Shown: in pieces, positions 60,483 to 64,000 of the stretch
Layout of the letters: every line of letters starts with the position of its first letter
Position numbering within the stretch: position 1 is the first letter of the stretch
Source: Clostridium_AM tanneri
Lineage (GTDB): Bacteria > Bacillota > Clostridia > Clostridiales > Clostridiaceae
NCBI RefSeq assembly: GCF_033659955.1
Contig: NZ_JARUJP010000013.1
Location: 1-64,000, forward strand
Direction: 5' to 3'
DNA: 64,000 bases
Translations under genes and position numbers: made by a program
Notes under the pieces: model-generated
What the model was told of the DNA's origin: nothing
Databases searched by the model: none
Seen by the model: only the letters and a program-made list of their open reading frames with translations

Positions 60483-61052
60483 TCATTTAGTGAAATCTAC
60501 CTTCGGAACTTCTTGAGCTCCTTCACTTGCTTTATAGTAAGGTTTTCCTTCAAATCCAAACGCACCTGAAATTAAAGAGTTAGGAAATCTTCTTATTTTA
60601 GTATTATATTCTGTAACAGCTTTGTTATAATCCTGTCTTCCAATGGCAATCCTGTTCTCTGTGCCTTCCAAAGCAACCTGCAAATCTCTAAAGTTTTGAT
60701 TAGATTTTAGATCTGGATACCTTTCAACCACTACTAAAAGTCTGCTAAGAGCTGATGAAAGTTCTGCATCGGCATTTGCCCTATCCGGTACTGTTTGTGC
60801 TCCTGCAAGTTTTGCTCTGGCATTTGCAATATCAGTGAATATTTTTTCTTCCTGAGCAGCATACCCTTTAACCGTTTGAACTAAGTTAGGAATTAAGTCT
60901 GATCTTCTCTGAAGTTGAGTATCTACATTAGAAGATGCTGCTTCTACTCTTTGTTCTAGCGTTACCATAGAGTTATAACTTCCTACCATTGGAAAAACTA
61001 ATACTATAATTACTCCTAGTATAATCAATGCTGTTTTTAATCCCTTTTTCAC
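60483..61052 (-). CDS. LemA family protein
   Basis: Membrane-anchored protein of 189 residues. One N-terminal membrane segment (about 7-25, ALIILGVIIVLVFPMVG) is followed by a long helical bundle. The family block YNSMVTLEQRVEAASSNVD then QLQRRSDLIPNLVQTVKGY is present, as are RYPDLKSNQNFRDLQ and YNTKIRRFPNSLISG. The start is GTG 61050-61052, with a Gly-rich site AAGGATGGTGA before it. It is the first gene of a two-gene unit with the TPM gene, with a 37-bp gap. Confidence 0.95.
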   Translation of the reverse strand: MKKGLKTALIILGVIIVLVFPMVGSYNSMVTLEQRVEAASSNVDTQLQRRSDLIPNLVQTVKGYAAQEEKIFTDIANARAKLAGAQTVPDRANADAELSSALSRLLVVVERYPDLKSNQNFRDLQVALEGTENRIAIGRQDYNKAVTEYNTKIRRFPNSLISGAFGFEGKPYYKASEGAQEVPKVDFTK

Positions 61053-61164
61053 ATTGTCACCATCCTTTTAAATATTGCTAGTATACTTATTTTTAGGATT
61101 TTGAAAATAAATATACTTAATTAGTTATTTGCTTAGCCTTACATGGTTATACTTGTAAACTTAA

Positions 61165-61204
61165 TAATAAAGGCCGTTCTTCTTAATTCAGAAAAACAGC
61201 CTTA
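61165..61204 (-). terminator. Terminator of the M20 amidohydrolase gene
   Basis: AAGGCCGTTCTTCTT and GAAAAACAGCCTT pair through AAGGC/GCCTT plus inner bases, with TTATTATTAAG following on the minus strand. It lies about 85 bases after the stop. Confidence 0.6.
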
Positions 61205-61289
61205 CTCTAGTGCAAATTTTAACTTATAATCTATATATTTATATTAGCAATCAAGGAAATTATGTAAGCAATTTTATGGTAAATTATGA

Positions 61290-62453
61290 TTACTTAAAGT
61301 TTAAAAAATCCACTGCAAATTGAGCATATAAAGCAGCTCCCATATGTAATGCATTCTCGTCTATCATGAATTTATCACTATGATTTGGGTATATTCCTAG
61401 TTTTTCATTTCCTCCACCTAAAAATACAAAGGTTCCAGGAACCTCATTCATATAAAAAGTAAAATCTTCTCCTACCATTATTTTTTCCATTGGAATTAAA
61501 GAGTCCTCTCCATAGAGCTTTTTAGCAGAAGAAACTGCTAAATCTGTTAACTGATCTTCATTTATAACCGGCGCTGGGCAATAGTTGTATTCTAAGATAC
61601 CCTCCGCTCCATAAGTTTTGGCGGTACTTTCTATAACATCTCTCATTTTCTTTTCAAGAGAGTTTCTTACCTCTTTAGAAAAAGCTCTTGTTGTACCTTC
61701 CATAACTACTTCGTTAGCTATTATGTTAAATCTGTCTCCACCATTTATTGTTCCAACAGTTATAACTACAGGCTCTAAAGGGTTTATATTTCTACTTACT
61801 ATACTCTGTAAATTCATTACTACCGCTGATGCAACTAGAACTGCATCTATTCCTAAGTCAGGCGTTGATCCGTGACTAGCCTTTCCTTTTATAATTATTT
61901 TAAAAGTATCTGCTGAAGCCATCCTTGGCCCCTTTTCTATATTAAATTTTGAACTTTGGAGGTTCCCCCATATATGCATGCCAAATATACCATCTACTCC
62001 ATCTAAAACCTTATCTTCTTCTATTATTACCTTAGCTCCTATACAGCTTTCTTCCGCAGGTTGAAATATAAATTTTACATCCCCTCTTAACTCTTCTCTT
62101 ATATTAGATAAAATTTTAGCAGCTCCAAGCAGCATAGCAGCATGACAATCATGTCCGCAGGCATGCATGTATTGATTTTTTGATTTAAATGATAAGTTTG
62201 TATTTTCCTTTATGGATAGTGCATCTATATCCGCTCTTAAGGCTATCGCTTGACCCTTCTTTTTACCTTTAAGTATCCCCACCACTCCTGTTCTTCTAAG
62301 CCTTTTAGTTTCTATTCCTAGAGAATTTAGTTCCCTTTCAATTACCTCTGTAGTTCTGTATTCTTCCCAAGATGGTTCAGGGTTTTGATGAAAATCTCTC
62401 CTCATATTTATTATGTATTCTTCATATTCTTTTGCTAGTTTTTTTATATCCAT
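61290..62453 (-). CDS. M20 family amidohydrolase (N-acyl-amino-acid/hippurate hydrolase type)
   Basis: Cytosolic metalloenzyme of 387 residues, splitting N-acyl or peptide-like amino acid derivatives. The metal-binding set is visible in MHACGHDCHAAMLLGAAK (Cys, His and His), FQPAEESCIGAK (catalytic Glu pair), GIFGMHIWG and, near the end, GEDFTFYMNEVPG. The dimerisation lid lies at about 185-300 (IIIKGKASHGSTPDLGIDA). This pattern marks the M20D aminoacylase branch. The natural substrate is unknown. It is a single gene, with a divergent MarR gene upstream. Confidence 0.92.
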   Translation of the reverse strand: MDIKKLAKEYEEYIINMRRDFHQNPEPSWEEYRTTEVIERELNSLGIETKRLRRTGVVGILKGKKKGQAIALRADIDALSIKENTNLSFKSKNQYMHACGHDCHAAMLLGAAKILSNIREELRGDVKFIFQPAEESCIGAKVIIEEDKVLDGVDGIFGMHIWGNLQSSKFNIEKGPRMASADTFKIIIKGKASHGSTPDLGIDAVLVASAVVMNLQSIVSRNINPLEPVVITVGTINGGDRFNIIANEVVMEGTTRAFSKEVRNSLEKKMRDVIESTAKTYGAEGILEYNYCPAPVINEDQLTDLAVSSAKKLYGEDSLIPMEKIMVGEDFTFYMNEVPGTFVFLGGGNEKLGIYPNHSDKFMIDENALHMGAALYAQFAVDFLNFK

Positions 62454-62633
62454 CCTTACCGCCTCTTTCCCTATGTAAAATTCTTATTATAGATAATATC
62501 ATAACTGTAAAGTATATTCACTTAGTTATTCAAACTACTACCATAAACTTTTCTTCTGTATCTCACATCTCTTTTCATGAATGGTTTAGCAAAAATAATA
62601 GACTTAATTAGTCCAGATTTTTACATAACTATA

Positions 62634-62684
62634 GTTGAACTTTCAACCTATTTATGATATTATAAATATAGTTGAAAATTCAAC
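62634..62684. promoter_or_regulatory. Twin palindromic operators before the MarR gene
   Basis: GTTGAACTTTCAAC (62634-62647) and GTTGAAAATTCAAC (62671-62684) are two copies of GTTGAA-N2-TTCAAC, 37 bp apart centre to centre, flanking a likely -10 region (TATTAT or TATAAA near 62658-62666). The layout fits binding by the MarR-type product itself. Confidence 0.7.
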
Positions 62685-62696
62685 TTGTTTTAGGAG

Positions 62697-63155
62697 GTGA
62701 TTATAATTAAAAGTCTTGATAGTAATATTTTAAGGGAGGTAGGCATGCTTTCCCGCTGTATACACTCCATAAGCGATATAAAATTTAAAGAAATAAACTT
62801 ACAAAAAGGCCAATTTATTTTTTTAACTAGAATATGTGAAAACCCTGGAATTAACCAAATTGATTTATCTACACTTCTAAAGGTGGATAAAACCACTACA
62901 ACCAAAGCCATACAAAAACTTATTGAGGCGGACTATATAGATAAAAAAAGAGATGATATTGATAAAAGAATGTGGCGACTATATCCAAAAGAAAAAGGAC
63001 TGGATATATATTCATTTATTATTGACGAAGAAAACAGAAACATTAAGGTCTGCTTCCAAAACTTCAGTAAGGAAGAAAAAGAATTAGCCTGTCAACTGGT
63101 AAAAAAAATGAGAGAGAATATAGAAAATGATTGGAAAGAAATAAAAAATTTTTAG
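62697..63155 (+). CDS. MarR family transcriptional regulator
   Basis: DNA-binding dimer of up to 152 residues. The winged helix is clear: GQFIFLTRICENPGINQIDLS, LLKVDKTTTTKAIQKLIE as recognition helix, and the wing KKRDDIDKRMWRLYP. Start uncertain: the GTG at 62697 given here lies inside the near-perfect site AGGAGGTGAT (62692-62701) and cannot use it. The in-frame ATT at 62706, eight bases beyond that site, would be best placed but is a rare start codon. The ATG at 62745 has its own GGGAGG five bases upstream and gives 136 residues. The GNAT gene follows 12 bases after its stop, so the two are co-transcribed and probably autoregulated through the upstream palindromes. Confidence 0.88.
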   Translation: MIIIKSLDSNILREVGMLSRCIHSISDIKFKEINLQKGQFIFLTRICENPGINQIDLSTLLKVDKTTTTKAIQKLIEADYIDKKRDDIDKRMWRLYPKEKGLDIYSFIIDEENRNIKVCFQNFSKEEKELACQLVKKMRENIENDWKEIKNF

Positions 63156-63167
63156 GGAGGCTGTAAG

Positions 63168-63665
63168 ATGATAAGAAAAGCAGTTATTGAAGATTTAAAA
63201 GACATAATGGAAATTATAAGAGAAACTATTATAGAAATGCATTCTTACAACAATTATCAATGGGATGAAAACTACCCTCAGGAAAAGGACTTTATAAATG
63301 ATATAAAAAATGATCACTTATTTGCAGCGGAAAGTAATGGCAAGCTTGTAGGTTTTGTATGCATCAATGAAGTGGAACCATCAGAATATACTGGTTTGGA
63401 CTGGTGTTTAAAGGAACCTGCTATGGTTATTCATAGAATGGCTGTTAACCCTGTCTACAGAAAAAATGGAGTTGGTACCTCGCTAATGGTTTTTGCTGAA
63501 AGTTTAGCTTTACAAAATAAAGTAAGATATTTAAAAACAGATACTAATTCCTTAAATACAAAAATGAATTCCCTTTTCAAGAAATGTGGATATAGCTTTG
63601 TTGGAGAAATGAGCTTCCTTGGAAAAGAATCTCCTTTTTATTGCTACGAGAAAATTTTAAAATAA
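63168..63665 (+). CDS. GNAT family N-acetyltransferase
   Basis: Cytosolic acetyl-CoA-dependent acetyltransferase of 165 residues. The GNAT fold is shown by the N-terminal MIRKAVIEDLKDIMEII, the central strand LFAAESNGKLVGFVCINE and the acetyl-CoA loop VIHRMAVNPVYRKNGVGTSL (motif A, R/Q-x2-G-x-G/A as RKNGVG). The end KMNSLFKKCGYSFVGEM is typical of small-molecule or peptide N-acetylation. The substrate is unknown. It has an AGGGAGG site and lies 12 bases after the MarR gene, whose ligand may be related to it. Confidence 0.9.
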   Translation: MIRKAVIEDLKDIMEIIRETIIEMHSYNNYQWDENYPQEKDFINDIKNDHLFAAESNGKLVGFVCINEVEPSEYTGLDWCLKEPAMVIHRMAVNPVYRKNGVGTSLMVFAESLALQNKVRYLKTDTNSLNTKMNSLFKKCGYSFVGEMSFLGKESPFYCYEKILK

Positions 63666-63670
63666 TTAAA

Positions 63671-63712
63671 CTGTACATCTCCAATTTTTAAAAATATGGA
63701 AGATGTACAGTA
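63671..63712. terminator. Stem-loop between convergent genes
   Basis: CTGTACATCT (63671-63680) pairs perfectly with AGATGTACAG (63701-63710). T-rich sequence follows on the minus strand (TTTAATTATTTT) and a weaker stretch on the plus strand, so it may end both the GNAT gene and the DUF3231 gene. Confidence 0.6.
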
Positions 63713-63760
63713 ATCCTTCTCAGAAAATAACTAAGCAAAATACTTTCTTGTACTCTTTAT

Positions 63761-64000
63761 TTAGACCTCTATTAATTTTTTTCTATCTATTGCATTAGGG
63801 ACTTCTTCCAACCATTCATTATCAATCATTATATCAATACCATCCTTTGCGTACTTAGCAATTTCCGCTGCCAACCGAGTAAATGTGGCAGAAACATCAG
63901 CCCTCATAGACTTAGATAAGGCATTTCCATAACTTGCCACACCAAAGGCAGTTAATCCGATAAAATGAAACATCACTAGTTTGTCAGAAAATATAGGATC
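63761..64000 (-). CDS. DUF3231 family protein (C-terminal part, cut by window edge)
   Basis: The last 79 codons of a longer gene; the frame stays open to base 64000, so its start lies outside. The sequence DPIFSDKLVMFH, ASYGNALSKSMRADVSATFT and DGIDIMIDNEWLEEVPNAID is the end of the DUF3231 family, found in spore-forming Firmicutes and in some members associated with spore coat. Helical four-helix-type repeats are expected. The role in this organism is unknown. Confidence 0.8.
   Translation of the reverse strand, partial: DPIFSDKLVMFHFIGLTAFGVASYGNALSKSMRADVSATFTRLAAEIAKYAKDGIDIMIDNEWLEEVPNAIDRKKLIEV

Noticed and set aside
63671..63712. Stem-loop as a regulatory RNA
   Set aside because: A plain stem between convergent genes is explained by termination.

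Overview
The window is low-GC DNA with Clostridium-type signatures: AGGAGG ribosome-binding sites, several TTG/GTG starts, anaerobic (cbi-type) cobalamin genes, cell-wall-binding repeat 2 (CWB2) surface proteins, an OrtAB amino-acid thiolase and a probable UGA-encoded selenoprotein. I infer a Clostridiaceae anaerobe; the species cannot be fixed from the sequence alone. I saw no rRNA, tRNA, CRISPR array or intact transposase.

Layout. 0-6.9 kb: three CWB2 surface-protein genes (two are paralogues sharing an unrecognised C-terminal domain), followed by a stretch of dead genes (a CWB2 copy with a broken reading frame, another coding remnant, and a frameshifted XRE regulator beside an intact inverted repeat). 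6.9-14.4 kb: mostly housekeeping genes (trmB, a site-2 protease, a phosphodiester-glycosidase-like protein, a PIN-PhoH ATPase, mnmA). 13.4-16.2 kb: a zinc/manganese-type ABC transporter split between two divergent units around a FUR-family-like palindrome. 16.3-19 kb: two very small genes and an NlpC-like/CWB2 fusion protein. 19.4-20 kb: a DsbA/FrnE-like gene whose active-site motif reads Sec-Pro-Phe-Cys through an in-frame TGA, with a bacterial SECIS-like hairpin about 20 nt downstream. 20-24.8 kb: a HAD phosphatase and ribD-ribE-ribBA-ribH behind an FMN riboswitch.

26.9-51.4 kb is dominated by one huge minus-strand gene array. It starts at a cobalamin riboswitch and terminator (about 51.2-51.4 kb) and ends at a strong terminator at 26.85 kb. 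It holds 26 genes: amide/side-chain and export/import steps (cbiP, cbiB, cobD, cbiM, cbiN, cbiQ), tetrapyrrole precursor synthesis from glutamyl-tRNA (hemA, precorrin-2 dehydrogenase, hemC, cobA-hemD fusion, hemB, hemL), the corrin-ring pathway (cbiA, cobT, cbiC, cbiD, cbiE, cbiT, cbiL, cbiF, cbiG, cbiH, cbiK, cbiJ), and pduX and cobO. Together these go from glutamyl-tRNA(Glu) to adenosylcobinamide phosphate, plus lower-ligand activation. cobU, cobS and cobC are not in the window. A separate EcfT-EcfA (cbiQ-like/cbiO) pair lies just upstream of the riboswitch and may supply the ATPase missing from cbiMNQ.

51.5-64 kb: a 32-residue membrane protein; an APC permease with ortB-ortA (2-amino-4-oxopentanoate thiolase, without the rest of the ornithine pathway); a CDP-alcohol phosphatidyltransferase; an unrecognised exported protein; a gene-free region rich in long palindromes; a LemA/TPM pair; an M20 amidohydrolase; a MarR regulator with twin operators and a GNAT acetyltransferase; and the end of a DUF3231 gene cut by the window edge.
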